Assembly: GCA_022885665.1 (NCBI GenBank)
Contig: JAGQDJ010000100.1
Location: 17,501 to 81,500 of the forward strand
Length of the DNA: 64,000 nt
Reading direction: 5' to 3'
Source of the DNA: Triops longicaudatus
Lineage: Eukaryota; Arthropoda; Branchiopoda; Notostraca; Triopsidae
Below are positions 22,752 to 33,658 of this stretch, piece after piece. The notes beneath the pieces were generated by a model. It did no database searches and had not been told where the DNA came from. It saw nothing but the letters and a program-made list of their open reading frames with translations. Numbering within the stretch: the stretch's first letter is position 1; each line of letters opens with the position of its first letter. Made by a program: the position numbers and the translations under genes.

Positions 22752-23538
22752 ATGAAAGATCCGTGTAAGAAAATCGCTTGTGAAATACAGACTTGTTTAC
22801 AAGGTAACTTATAGTTTTATTCTCTTGTAAAGTCCTTAACTCGTACAACATTTAGTGAAAATATAAGTTCAAGTTCTATGTAAACAGTACCGGTACCCCA
22901 CAGTTAATCGAATCTTCTGAGAAAAAAAGAAGTAAATGTACGTTTCATAGAGTACACGCAGCCATTGTGAGTCATAAAAAGCTGCTTAGCTCGCTGTTCC
23001 GGTGCCCAAAACTTAATTATCACAGTGTTTGACTATAAGTCTCTTACATCCGGGTTGGCGAGTACGCTGTAATTCCTGATCAGTATTCTCATAATTCGGA
23101 TGTTAATCTTGTATGTTGCGGCAAGAAGCGTACCATGTTACCCTGTATGAATTCAAAAAGTTGGAGAAAATGTCTCGTACATGCGGGTTTGCTTTACATG
23201 GGGTTCTTTTTCCTGAAAACTTCAACACTAGAGCTAAGATGTTGGAAATGTTGCCTTCCAAGCGTTTTCTCCTTCACCTTGGCTTAGTTTCAAAGCGTTT
23301 TTTGTCGACTTCGTCGAATTACGTAACAATCATATATCGCATTCAGATCTCGCAAGTTTTAAAAAGTAGAATAATGATTAATTAATTTATTTTTTCTCCT
23401 AAAACAGCACACAGTTATTCCCAGGACGCCTGTCAATCGCTCCTTTCTCATATGAAAGAGTGCTGCTCCAAGTGGCAAGAACGATCTCAGTCGTGTGCTG
23501 GTTTTCTTGTTCCTGAAATAGAAAAGAAAAAAAAATGA
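22752..23538 (+). CDS. CMC4: Cx9C motif-containing protein 4 (mitochondrial)
   Basis: Small twin-CX9C protein of the mitochondrial intermembrane space, imported and oxidised by the Mia40/Erv1 relay. Two exons, 22752-22803 and 23408-23538, separated by a 604-bp intron; 60 aa (human 68). Cysteines C5/C15 and C26/C36 form the two CX9C pairs, with C10, C37 and C47 at the extra positions typical of CMC4 (motifs KDPCKKIACEIQTC, MKECCSKW). The family-typical KDPC N-terminus confirms exon 1, which is too short for a plain ORF search. The stop TGA (23536-23538) overlaps an ATG, and the next cistron starts 12 nt later in the same exon. Confidence 0.93.
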
Positions 23539-23550
23539 GCCTCTTTCATA

Positions 23551-23882
23551 ATGGTAAATTCAACTTTAAAGATTTCAAAGAAAAAAAAATATATTTTATT
23601 AATTTGTTTTTCTCGTAAAAGGATCCCAGTAATCGCAAAGTTGTCTGGTCCCGCTTTGGCGAGAAGGTGAAGTTACCGTGGTACCGTCGCAAACCCATTC
23701 TCTTCCAAAAGATTTTCATTTCCGTCAGCCTTTTGATCTTCTTTAGCCGTCCTTTGTACGATATTTTCCTCCGGAGCTACATCGAAGGTCCCAATCCTAT
23801 CCGAGATCCCTATTCGATCAGCGAAAAGCTTGGAGCTCGAGTGGTCTTGAAGCCCAAAACGCCCGAAGAAAAGTCAGAGTAA
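23551..23882 (+). CDS. 87-aa single-pass membrane microprotein, unrecognised
   Basis: I do not recognise this protein. The frame reads DPSNRKVVWSRFGEKV… from an acceptor at 23621 with no in-frame ATG downstream that keeps the conserved-looking part. The only phase-compatible start is an ATG at 23551-23553 sitting directly on the donor GTAAAT at 23554, so exon 1 contributes just Met. Exon 2 is 23622-23882. A basic N-terminal segment (KLPWYRRKP) precedes one hydrophobic helix at about 27-43 (ILFQKIFISVSLLIFF), then a 40-residue polar tail ending EEKSE. Positive residues before a short helix suit a mitochondrial inner-membrane protein; the flanking CMC4 and NDUFAF8 cistrons point the same way, but that is inference. 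Confidence 0.7.
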
Positions 23883-23895
23883 TCGGACAATCTAA

Positions 23896-24096
23896 ATGGA
23901 GTCTTTACGCAAAGCTCGCGCCAGATTACACAATTATCCCTTGGTCATTGCCGAGTGCGGCCCGCAGGCTACGTCCTACGGGCGTTGCATTGCTCTCAAG
24001 TTGGACGATTTGAAAAAAGACACATGCGCTAAGGAATTCGAAGCCTTCAAAGGTTGCTTGCAGCAAGCCTCTAAAAAACTAAAAACGAAACTGTAG
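23896..24096 (+). CDS. NDUFAF8: NADH:ubiquinone oxidoreductase complex assembly factor 8
   Basis: Assembly factor for mitochondrial respiratory complex I that stabilises NDUFAF5. Single ORF of 66 aa; ATG 13 nt after the preceding stop. Two CX9C pairs, C21/C31 (CGPQATSYGRC) and C44/C54 (CAKEFEAFKGC), match the human protein (CGAEAAAYGRC … CAREFEALRSC). The C-terminal Lys-rich tail KKLKTKL replaces a similar basic end. No promoter-sized gap separates it from the microprotein upstream; PIGM follows after 78 nt. Confidence 0.92.
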   Translation: MESLRKARARLHNYPLVIAECGPQATSYGRCIALKLDDLKKDTCAKEFEAFKGCLQQASKKLKTKL

Positions 24097-24174
24097 TGAA
24101 TTTCTCGCAAAAGATCGTAAATTGTTCTTAAAAGTGTAGTAAGAAAGAAGTAGTAAAAAAAAAAGAAAAAAAAT

Positions 24175-25365
24175 ATGATGACGTCGCGAAGTTTCAAGTG
24201 GCATTTAACCGTGTCTGCCGTACTGCGTTTAGTTCTCATAGTCTATGGCCACGTCCACGATGCTTCATTTCAAGTTAAGTACACCGATATTGACTATATC
24301 GTCTTCTCAGACGCTGCCGACCACGTGGCTAATGGGCGCTCGCCGTACGCTCGCGACACCTATCGGTACACGCCCTTATTAGCGTGGCTTCTAACTCCTA
24401 ACACGTTTTTGCACCGTGATTTCGGTAAAATGCTCTTTTCTGTGTGCGATTTGTTAGTTGCTGGGCTGATTTACCGGCTAGTTTGCCGAGCTCATCGTTC
24501 TGAAACGTTAGCCAAGTATTCTGCGATGGTATGGCTGTATAATCCGGTGACCATAGCCGTTTCCACACGCGGGAATTCCGAATCGCTAGTAACTTTGCTG
24601 GTTCTAGTAACTCTGGACCGGTTTTGGGTAGATGACGTCGTATTGAGTGGGGTATTGTACGGTTTAGCGGTACATTTCAAAATATATCCCGTGATATACT
24701 CTTTTCCGATGTACTGTGCCCTCCAGCCAGTAGAACAATTTCGCGATTTTTTCAAACCCAATTTACGCGTGGTAAAATGGGTTCTAAGCACCGGTATTTC
24801 GTTTCTAGCGTGGACGGCTTTAGCCTATTGCGCTTACGGGCAAGAATTTCTGGACGAGGCTGTGTTTTACCACGTAACGAGGACTGATGTACGACACAAT
24901 TTTTCGGTGTATTTCTACCTGCTGTACTTGTGGGCCGAAAACCCGAGCCAAGTACTTTCATTGTTGCTCTTCGTACCGCAGATAGTGGCGGTAGTGTCGC
25001 TGGGTTGGCAGTATAAAGCCAAAGGCGACCTTCCGTTTGCAATTTTTACCCAAACGATGGCGTTTGTGACGTTTAACAAGGTTGTGACGTCGCAGTATTT
25101 CTTGTGGTATCTGGCATTACTACCGCTATGCCTTCCGGCTATCAAAATGTCGTTAAAGGAGGCGGGATTTTTGCTAGGATTGTGGTACCTCGGACAGGGC
25201 TTGTGGCTGTACCCGGCGTATTTGCTGGAATTTGAGAAACAGGACACGTTTCTTTACATCTGGCTGGCGGGCTTGTTGTTTTTCGCTATCAACATTTTTG
25301 TCTTATCAAGGCTGAGAAGCCGTTACTGTAGTCCGAAAATGAGTGAAGTCAAAGAAAAAGATTAG
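24175..25365 (+). CDS. PIGM: GPI mannosyltransferase 1 (PIG-M)
   Basis: ER membrane enzyme that adds the first alpha-1,4-mannose from dolichol-phosphate-mannose to the GPI precursor, working with PIG-X. Intronless, 396 aa (human 423). The lumenal DXD motif is D38-I-D40 in KYTDIDY; other family blocks are GRSPYARDTYRYTPLLAWLL, the HFKIYPVIY loop, FYHVTRTDVRHNFSVYFYLLY, TFNKVVTSQYFLWYL and the near C-terminal PAYLLEF…DTFLYIWLAGLLFF. Multiple hydrophobic segments span the protein. Starts 78 nt after NDUFAF8 with no polyadenylation signal between, so it could share that transcript or use its own start in the short A-rich gap. Confidence 0.97.
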   Translation: MMTSRSFKWHLTVSAVLRLVLIVYGHVHDASFQVKYTDIDYIVFSDAADHVANGRSPYARDTYRYTPLLAWLLTPNTFLHRDFGKMLFSVCDLLVAGLIYRLVCRAHRSETLAKYSAMVWLYNPVTIAVSTRGNSESLVTLLVLVTLDRFWVDDVVLSGVLYGLAVHFKIYPVIYSFPMYCALQPVEQFRDFFKPNLRVVKWVLSTGISFLAWTALAYCAYGQEFLDEAVFYHVTRTDVRHNFSVYFYLLYLWAENPSQVLSLLLFVPQIVAVVSLGWQYKAKGDLPFAIFTQTMAFVTFNKVVTSQYFLWYLALLPLCLPAIKMSLKEAGFLLGLWYLGQGLWLYPAYLLEFEKQDTFLYIWLAGLLFFAINIFVLSRLRSRYCSPKMSEVKEKD

Positions 25366-25836
25366 AAATGTGTAGATAACGAAAATACATGATTTTTGAA
25401 AATTAGTTTCGATTGTATTGATTATTTAAGTGCTGTGAAACAACGCTTTTCCAGCTCTCAGTTCAGAGCGCGTGATTTTTCTGAAAGCGTGCATTTGATC
25501 GCCCCAGGCAGCCAGTTGAAAGTGATTTAGCGAATTCAATTTCTGGGAAACCGTTAAAGTAACCCAAAGCGAAAAATGACTAAAGAACTGAGTGAAGCTT
25601 CATGACTGTGATTACACAATTAATTGAATTTATTATTAGTGTGTATTATAAGGAATTTAAGTATATTTATTGCTTAGTTAGTTACTATAGGAAAGAAGTG
25701 GGAAACGTAGGCTACGTTGCACTTGGCCAAACGCACTTCCAGTTTTTCATTTCGTAAAATTATCTAGCCTATATTAACACCTTTTTCTCTATTCATATTT
25801 TCTCTATTGATACCATTATCGCTTAATTATTTTCAG
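25366..25836 (+). other. PIGM 3' end and METTL26 5' region
   Basis: About 470 bp with no ORF of interest. The last bases (25831-25836, TTTCAG) form a strong splice acceptor directly before the METTL26 ATG, so a non-coding METTL26 exon must lie in this interval; I cannot place it. Confidence 0.4.
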
Positions 25837-26463
25837 ATGGCAGGTAGACTGTTTAACACCGCTGCAGACCGTAACAAAGGACCGATATTAGAAGTCTTGA
25901 AGCGATTCCTCTCCGTTAATGAGCCGCAGCATGGTTTAGAAATTTCGTCAGGCACCGGTCAACATGTTTCATTTTTCGCGTCTCATTTCAAGACTATTAC
26001 TTGGCAGCCTTCGGAATACGATCAAAGCCAATTAAGAAGCATCCAAGCGTATATCGAGGACTCCAAACTCGACAACGTGCTACCACCCGTTGCAATAGAC
26101 ATCACTGCTCCGGTCAGCCAATGGCCATGTAAAATGCCAAGCAAGGGATACTACGATTTTATGCTGAATATTAACATGGTGCATATTTCGCCATGGGCTT
26201 GCAGCGAAGCGCTTTTTGCCCGTGCAGCCGAAGTTCTGAAGCCTGGTGGTTTGCTTTTCACCTATGGTCCTTACGCCACAGATGGCGTCATTTCACCAGA
26301 AAGTAATGTGAAGTTTCATGAAAGCTTACAATCCCGCAATCCACTATGGGGCTTACGTGATGTAAGAGACTTGAAAGCATTAGCCTCGGAGAATAATATC
26401 GCTTTGATTGAGACGGTAGAAATGCCCTCGAATAACAAAACTTTGGTTTGGAAAAAGTTGTAG
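25837..26463 (+). CDS. METTL26: Methyltransferase-like protein 26 (DUF938 family)
   Basis: Predicted SAM-dependent class I methyltransferase; substrate unknown in the family. The coding part lies in one exon, 208 aa (human 204), and its ATG immediately follows the acceptor at 25836. The SAM-binding motif I is LEISSGTGQH (residues 34-43), followed by ITWQPSEYDQ, the post-I region with a motif II acidic residue, DFMLNINMVHISPW (motif IV region), VLKPGGLLFTYGPYATDG and RNPLWGLRD, ending MPSNNKTLVWKK, all family hallmarks. An upstream in-frame extension to 25807 lies in the intron and is not used. AATAAA at 26550-26555 marks the probable 3' end. Confidence 0.95.
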   Translation: MAGRLFNTAADRNKGPILEVLKRFLSVNEPQHGLEISSGTGQHVSFFASHFKTITWQPSEYDQSQLRSIQAYIEDSKLDNVLPPVAIDITAPVSQWPCKMPSKGYYDFMLNINMVHISPWACSEALFARAAEVLKPGGLLFTYGPYATDGVISPESNVKFHESLQSRNPLWGLRDVRDLKALASENNIALIETVEMPSNNKTLVWKKL

Positions 26464-27177
26464 TTGGGAATACATCTGAGTTATTCTGCAACGAATTAGT
26501 ACTCTCTTAAGTCCTTTAACTACGGCGTTAAGCTTAAAAGGGCTTCTTAAATAAACTTAAAATTTCTATGCTCCATTTCCACGTTATGGCAACGTGCTAA
26601 CATAGATGGCGTTAGTTTGTTAACGACATAATAAAAAGGGATACTTTTTCTATCGTACGCTTGTCGTCTTTTTTCGGGCCTTTGAAAGAAGCTTTTGCAA
26701 TAGGTAACTTTATATGAAATAAATGTCTTGTGATCATTGAGAAATTTACAATAAGCTGTTTTAAATTGCGTCAAAGGGCTACCATTGCCATTACTGTGTT
26801 CCCCTCAGCTTGCTTGACTTTCAGGCGCCTCTAGCGTGAAAATAATATCCTAACAAATCAACTAAATCTAACCTGAAAGACAAGTTGTATCAACAATTAT
26901 AAAAGCACCCGACGAAGTTCTACCTTCATTTCTGTCTCAGATTTTTTTTGCACTACCATAAACTGAAACACTAAGATACAATAACGCTCAAAATTATTCA
27001 AAAAGACGACAACGTATATCAAGATTTCCATACACAGCATCGTATCGCAGTACACAGTAGGTTTCAGTTAAGACAGTTACCCGGATTTCATACGCTTCAA
27101 CTCTCACGCAAACATTTTTCTGGGAACAAATTCATTCATGTCAACCTATTACTTAAACACCGCAAGGAAAAAACAAA
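26464..27177. other. Convergent spacer between METTL26 and BRD10
   Basis: About 700 bp holding both 3' UTRs. METTL26 has AATAAA at 26550-26555. I did not find a perfect minus-strand hexamer for BRD10 near its stop. No other gene or repeat recognised. Confidence 0.4.
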
Positions 27178-30100
27178 TTATTGGGCGGTGTAGCTCAAAA
27201 TCTGCGGTCCATCAAGTCCCATTTGGACTTGCACTGTTAGCACAAATTCATCTACCCGGATTTGCAACGATGTCACTACTCCTTGCGGCAATAAACCACC
27301 ACTAGCAGCTTGCTGAACCACTGCATTGATATCAAACGACACCGACTTGGTTTCTGTCGCAGGTTTATCTTTAACTGCTCCGCCCCCTGTTGGTGCCGTT
27401 GCTGCAGCACTCACTGCCGAAGTCCGTTCTTTCACCGTCGGCGTAGTGACCACCGTACTAGTCGCTCTTAACGGCGTGGTTGGAGGCTTGGAATTGACAG
27501 TTCTGGTAGCTGGCTCTTGCCCCGCCCTCGATAGCATGGTCTGCTGTCTCTTCAAAGCCTGCAACTGTTGTTTCAATTCTTCTTCCGTCTCCTTCGACTT
27601 CCCCTTCTTTCTCCTATCGTCTTTTCGCTTCCTAACGCCCCAATCTTCGTCCTCGCTATCGTCTTCGTACGACAAAGTCCCGTTGCCTTCCAAATCTTCG
27701 TCGGATTCCGACTCGGTAACACGGTGAAGGCCACGTTTGGGCACCGGGTGCTGTTTTTCTTTCGCTTTTTCAACCGGAATTTCGGTCAAGTCGAAAGAAA
27801 GCTCGTCGTCCGGCTGGCACGGTACAGGACCAGCAAGCGTCGGCTCAGGGGCGGGGATGACTTCGTTTTTTCTTTCAGGTTCGTCGAATTTCGCTTTCCG
27901 TGTCGGAGGCTCACGGGTTTTGGTACTGGATTTGTCTGAGCGGGATTCTATCGCTGCAAAGTAGCGTTTGACATCCGCTGCGGATTTTCGTGTCGTAATC
28001 CCACCTTCTGTTAATAGCCGGGGCGGTCCTTCTGGCACTGGCTCAGGTTCAGGTGCCATTTTTGCTTGTTTAGCTGATGGAGGCGATGTCTCTGGTTCGA
28101 ACATTTTCCGCTTTCGTACCGCTCGCTTCGGGTAACGCCCATCACCTGAATTAAATAAGTCAACGCAATGGACATTTTAATATAACTTATACAAAAAGAC
28201 TGCAAATAATACAACACTAACATTTACCTTCTGAGGTGATACCTTCATTATCGCTACCCAATTGCTCTAACAATGTATGTTCATATGTCACAGCGGTGTC
28301 CATGTCAATACCATCGTCAACTGGTTGTTCTTTAGCTTTTTTTGCCCTAAAACAAAACAAATATTCAATAAAGAACGAATATAATTCATTGTAGAAAATA
28401 ATCGCAAAAAAATATATATTTAAGTACATTACGACGCATTTTTTTCTGTAATAAAAAATTATGGATTATAGATAATTACAAATGTTCAGTTTTGGATTGT
28501 TGTAATATTTTACTAACAAATAAAAAAACTTGAAAGTCAAAACTATGTTTTACCCATTTGCTTGTGCGTCATATTCATGCCATAATTTCTTCATGATTTT
28601 TTCCTGGATTCTTAACTGTTGCGCCGCGAAGGGTTGTTTCTCTTCAAGTAATGCTTCTAATTGTTTCCTCAATTTTACCTCGTACGGAACGGGCTAGAAC
28701 ACGGAAAATAAATTTAAAATAAATAGTTTTTATTTGATTATTTTTTTTAAGATTTTTTCTTGCAGTCTATTTGTTTACCTTCACGACGGATTTTTTAGTT
28801 CTTTCCTCCTTTTCGTCAGATTTTTCTCCCTCAGGTACTTCGCTTTTTACTGGCACTGGCGTTTCTTCGCTCCCTTCGCCGCCCAAAGAGGCAATCCATT
28901 CCTTCAGCTTGCCAATGGAATCGATAACTAGTTCGAATTCATAAGGATCTTTGGGAATGTCCGAAGTAGACGTGGGTTTCGCTTCCTCTTCCGATTTCAG
29001 GCCTTCCTTAACATCTTCCGAATCGCTGGATGAAGTTTTTTCCTCTTTTACTTTTTTAATATTTTTGCTTTCTTTCTCTTCCTTTACGTCTTCGTCTTCT
29101 TGATTTTCTTCTTTGACTTTTTCGTCGTTGCTGTCTGATTTCACCTCATTGTGTTCCTTTTCAGCTTTAAATTCTTGACCTTTTTCTGTTGTCGTTTCTT
29201 GAACGTCTTTTTCTTCTTTTATGGTCTTTTTATCTTCTTTTGTACTCTCTTCGACATCTGTGTCGTCTTTTTTCGTGCTGTTTTCCTCTTCTTGTTCGTC
29301 TTCTTCTTGTTTCGCCTTCTGTTTGGCATTTCTAGCCGATTTTCTCCTTCCACCTTTGGATGTCTGCTTTTCATCTAATTTGGATTCGTCCTCGTCATTC
29401 TTTAAACTTTTGTCATCTTTGCTCTCAGCTTCCTGTGACGATTCCTCATCCGAACTCTGTGGACAACAATAGAATAATTAGCACGAAAATAAAATTTTGT
29501 AAACATGGAAAACTAAAAAAAATAATAATAAAAAATAAATAAATTGTAAATCAGTTGACCTACTTCCGCAATAGCGAGGCCAGATCGTTCCAACGTTCTG
29601 GGCGAAATTCGCGTACCAAGCGATCTTTGTCTTGTTTCTCTTTTCGACTCAGGTGGTGTTTTTTTCTTGGCTTCTCGGGCGCTCTGCCGTTTGCCTTTGA
29701 CAGCTTTAGAACCTTTCGTCGCTTTGGTGGCTTTTACCTTCTTTTTCGCTTCTTCTTCAGCTTCTTTCCTGAGTCTTTCTTCCTCCTACGAAAATTAGTT
29801 TTCAGTTCTCATGTTCTGTACCCATTTTCTAATTTTACTAATTTTTTTATTACTAGAATAATCATAAACAAATAAAATAATAATAAAATAAATTTTATTT
29901 TTAACGATTTATTTACTCTGCTCGATTTTATTAAACTTTTTTGTATTATTATTATTTATTTTTACCTCAATTCGCATTCTCTCCAGTTCCTCTTGTTCTC
30001 GTTCATCACAAATCGGGCCCCAATAGGGATCCTTCTTCAAATCGAAGCTTTTTTGTCTATAAACACGCACGTCATCGCCAGCAATGGCAGGCAGGTGAAA

Positions 30101-32792
30101 ATAGTGGAAATCGTGACGATCGCTTCCTAAATATACTTCCATGGAATCGAGACCCGTTTCTTCCGAAAGCACTTCTTGTACTCCTTTATCCGTATGCTGC
30201 CGGAAAAGTCAATAATGAGGGAACCTTGTCATTAATGTATTTTACTTTATTTAGTACTATTTTTTAGTAAAGAGAAACAGAATAGCATTTTAGTACTACG
30301 CAAGTAAATCTTACCAAAATAATATCACAAACTGTTTTGAAAACCCACACCCGCTGGTGCAGCGTCAACTCATGAAACTGTTTCTGGTCTAAAGGGTTTG
30401 TAATGCCTACAATGTCCCAGAACGGTGGTTCAATGCCTAATACGTCCAAAACCTTGAATCGTAAGCAGAATTCTTAGTTTTTCTTCTTTTTTCATCAATT
30501 TTTTTTTTAAAAATTTTAATTTACTTTAACGGCATCGAAACGCTCTTTACGATAACAACGGTACCACTCCGTCATTCGCTTCGAAAGCTTGCGATGCCAA
30601 AACTCGTAATCTTTCGGTTGACTTTTATCCATATTTAACCGAGCTACAGGTGAACTGTTAACACGCAAATGAGATTAAATAAATAAAGTAATAGAAAATA
30701 ATTTAAAAAATTCAGGAAATTTAAGAATATACTTACGTGGGTAAAGGAAATAACTTCTATGTAAACAAATTAATTTACCTTAATAAGTTAGTCATTAACG
30801 TTGTAAGTAGCAATGATGCTTGAGGCATCGCAAACATTAGTTCAAACTCGAAGAGAGGGATTTCGTCAATATTGAGCACACCCCGAGCTAACGCCAGGAA
30901 ATGGGCAATTTGTGGAATCTACAAAATTACAGAAATTTAGTTAATGACAAACTTAACTAATGAACATGATTTTTAAATTCTAAAATTTTTGGCTCAAGTC
31001 CCTACCTCCCACATAGCTTTGATTTGACTCTTGGCTGATTCCGACAGAAGTTGCTCCTCCCATTCTTTGACTCGTCTCTCGTGTGCTTCTTTCTGCAAAC
31101 GTCTCGCTTCTGCAATTTTTAATCGGATTTCCTCCTCGCGTTTTTCCCTTTCGTCTCGCACACGGTAAAGAATCGGCGAAAAGTAATCTCCAACTACAAA
31201 TATATTAAAAATTAACCTATCTTTATAGCTTTTCTCATCCTTATCTACAATTTTGTTCCAGAGAACTTGAAATAAACCCTTAAAATACTTAGTATTACAT
31301 ACCACCCGTTCGTTTTGACCGCCTCAAATCGGACTCAGCTTCAGTCTCCACTACAGCAGGCCTTGTTTCCATAAATTTTTCTACCGCGCATTCTTCTTTC
31401 AAATTCCTATAAAACATGTTGATTATAACGCAAAGTTATTTAGGCGCGAGTGGAAATCTTGAAAATGCTTAGATAAGAGCAACTCACAATAATAAAAAAA
31501 TACAAACAATAATATAACATACATATTGTAACATGATTTATTAATGGAAAGAACGCAAAATACGAAAAACAATTTACTGAGGAAGTCTCGCAATTTTCTG
31601 TTCCATCAAATGCTCCAATTTCAGCGCTCGCTTGGTAACTGGGTGGGCGGGTCCATTGTACCGGTAACAATTCTCAAACATTAGCCTTAAATCGTTTACT
31701 GGTTCAATGATTTTGGTATACTGGTTGTCCAAAAACTTCTCTTTGACTAGTTGTTTCGGAACGAAAGTTAGTATTGCATTCAGAACTTTCTTGTAAGAAA
31801 TACTTTTCGTGAGCCACATTGGATTAGTGACCACATGGTTGTAATCCGGCGCACCATCGAGCACAGGATCCACTTGGTTCATGAACGGCCAATTATTATT
31901 CTTATCCGTGAGTATATCCAATAATATCCTATTAGAAAATAAACAAAATTAATACAACTGATCAAATTAGAACAGGTGTCATTAACAGGAACCACTGGAT
32001 ACTTAAGCAAAAAAGCCAAAACATCGAAATATAATTATAAAACAATACTGAAATGTGATATTAAAATTTAAAAAAAGAGCTAAAATATAAAGTAAATAAT
32101 AATTACATATAGGCTTCTTGGAGATCAGGACTTAATTGGGCGACATCTTGCATGTCTTTATTTTTGCGATAGCCCCAATTTTTCGGGGCAGCAGGCTGTG
32201 GAGCGGGAACCGGTGTTCGAAATGAAGATGGAGTACGAGCCTGAGAGGCAGCAGGAGCGCGTGCAGCAGGTAATACACGAACCGCAGTCGGTGTGGATGT
32301 ACGTGGCGGAGTCGAAACAGTAGTAGGACGCACAGCACAAGCAGCAGGTGAAGCTACTTTTTGCGAAGTATAGAAAGTTTTGGATGCAACGGCGGTTAAC
32401 GACGTCGAAGCCGGGACTCGGATGATATTGGGAGCCGGACGGACGCCATTTTGCGTCCGAGGCTGCACCATGATAAGTCTACTGCCCGGGAGCGCTTTGG
32501 GAATCGTGGTAATACCAGTTGAACCCGGTGTTATCGCTCTGACCAGTACAGTTTTGGTACCAGGCGGTAAATTGTTGCTCGAAAGCAACGGCCGCGCTTG
32601 GGAGGCGGGGATTATGGTCAGTTTCCGTTGAGGTAACATGGCATCCATTTGTTTCAGCACAGTCGCACCGGATTGTGGCATGAAAACTTTAGTTATCGGA
32701 CTTCCTGCGCTTGCTATACGCGTAACTGTCGCTTCAGGTGGTTGTGACGGCGTCGGATTTGGCTCCAGGACGCCAGAACTCTCTGACTCCAT
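27178..32792 (-). CDS. BRD10: Bromodomain-containing protein 10 (KIAA2026) homologue
   Basis: Poorly characterised chromatin-type protein. Thirteen exons in transcript order: 32792-32107, 31928-31578, 31406-31303, 31193-31006, 30918-30779, 30654-30525, 30452-30315, 30196-29966, 29785-29564, 29456-28779, 28693-28554, 28346-28228, 28145-27178; 1364 aa, all phases matching. Ala/Pro/Thr-rich N-terminus; atypical bromodomain about 222-345 (LSPDLQEAYM, DLRLMFENCYRYNG, KLEHLMEQKIARLPQ); coiled coil 390-425; then the family-specific block MWEIPQIAHFLALARGVLN, LMTNLLSSP, KQFHELTLHQRVWVFKTVCD and VYLGSDRHDFHYFHLPAIAG, which match human KIAA2026 closely. The C-terminal half is Lys/Glu-rich low complexity with basic clusters (YPKRAVRKRKMF) and acidic Ser tracts. 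No PHD or other reader domain seen. Shares a short divergent promoter with SARS2. Confidence 0.92.
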
Positions 32793-33658
32793 TTTGTTTT
32801 ACCTTTTAATGTGCTATTTCTTGATCCTGAAACGACTAAGAGGGTGAGAGACGATTGAAAGTGGCTGAATTGAGCTATCTTACTATTATCTGACGTATTT
32901 CTAGGGTGAATATCACACAAAGGGCGAAGATTATGCAACGTAAAGCCTTTTAACGACACTTTGGCGTCAGGGCAGCGTCCTAAGGGCGATAAATCGAATG
33001 AAACGGACTGGAAAAGGGTTAGAAAATTCAAATGAAAAATAAATTACCGCCAAATGTCTGGCCAAACGGCTAAAAAAATTCATGCAATGTTGACAACTGC
33101 AACTAATGGAACGGCACATCGGAACGATCCGTTCTAGCTTGTTGCCATAGTAAACAACAACAGGCAGAACGCTTTGGTATCGATAACAAATTATATCGAT
33201 TATTGCATTCACTGTGATTTCTTTTTAAGAACTTTTACGGGTTTATAAACTATAGTATTTGTTTACATTGTGGTAACAAATCATTTAAAAGACTTAGCTC
33301 GATATTTTGTGAATAATAGGTTTTAATTGCTATCCGAGTAAAAATATTTTCAGCACGTTTAAAAAAAGCTAATAAATTCCCCATTATTCCAGTAAATAAT
33401 CGCGAACATATCTTATTTATTAATAATTTCAAGCTTAAATTTTATACGATACTTGAATAAAAACTTACGTCCATAATTTCAGATGTAATGTTACAATTTA
33501 AAAGGAGTTCTAGTGGGAAGGTAAAAATCCTGTATAAGTATCGATATCAAGTTTGCCTTTCGATAACTAAGCATTGTTTACAAACATTTGGCGGGTTCCA
33601 CGTGCAAAACACCGTAAACAGAATATAATAGAAAAACTCACATTAACGACTTTAGAAA
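32793..33658. promoter_or_regulatory. Bidirectional promoter between BRD10 and SARS2 with two DRE motifs
   Basis: 866 bp between divergent start codons. Perfect TATCGATA elements lie at 33178-33185 and 33539-33546; the second is about 110 bp before the SARS2 ATG. In Drosophila this element (DRE, bound by DREF) marks TATA-less housekeeping promoters. No TATA box seen. Confidence 0.65.

Noticed and set aside
23113..23385. 90-codon plus-strand ORF inside the CMC4 intron
   Set aside because: Neither its start nor its end fits splice phases with CMC4 exons, and CMC4 is complete without it; no recognisable domain.
30737..30756. A 20-nt microexon in BRD10 flanked by AG and GTAAGT on the minus strand
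   Set aside because: The upstream intron would be only 22 nt, and splicing exon 5 directly to the exon at 30654 keeps phase and matches the human sequence (MTNLLSSP).
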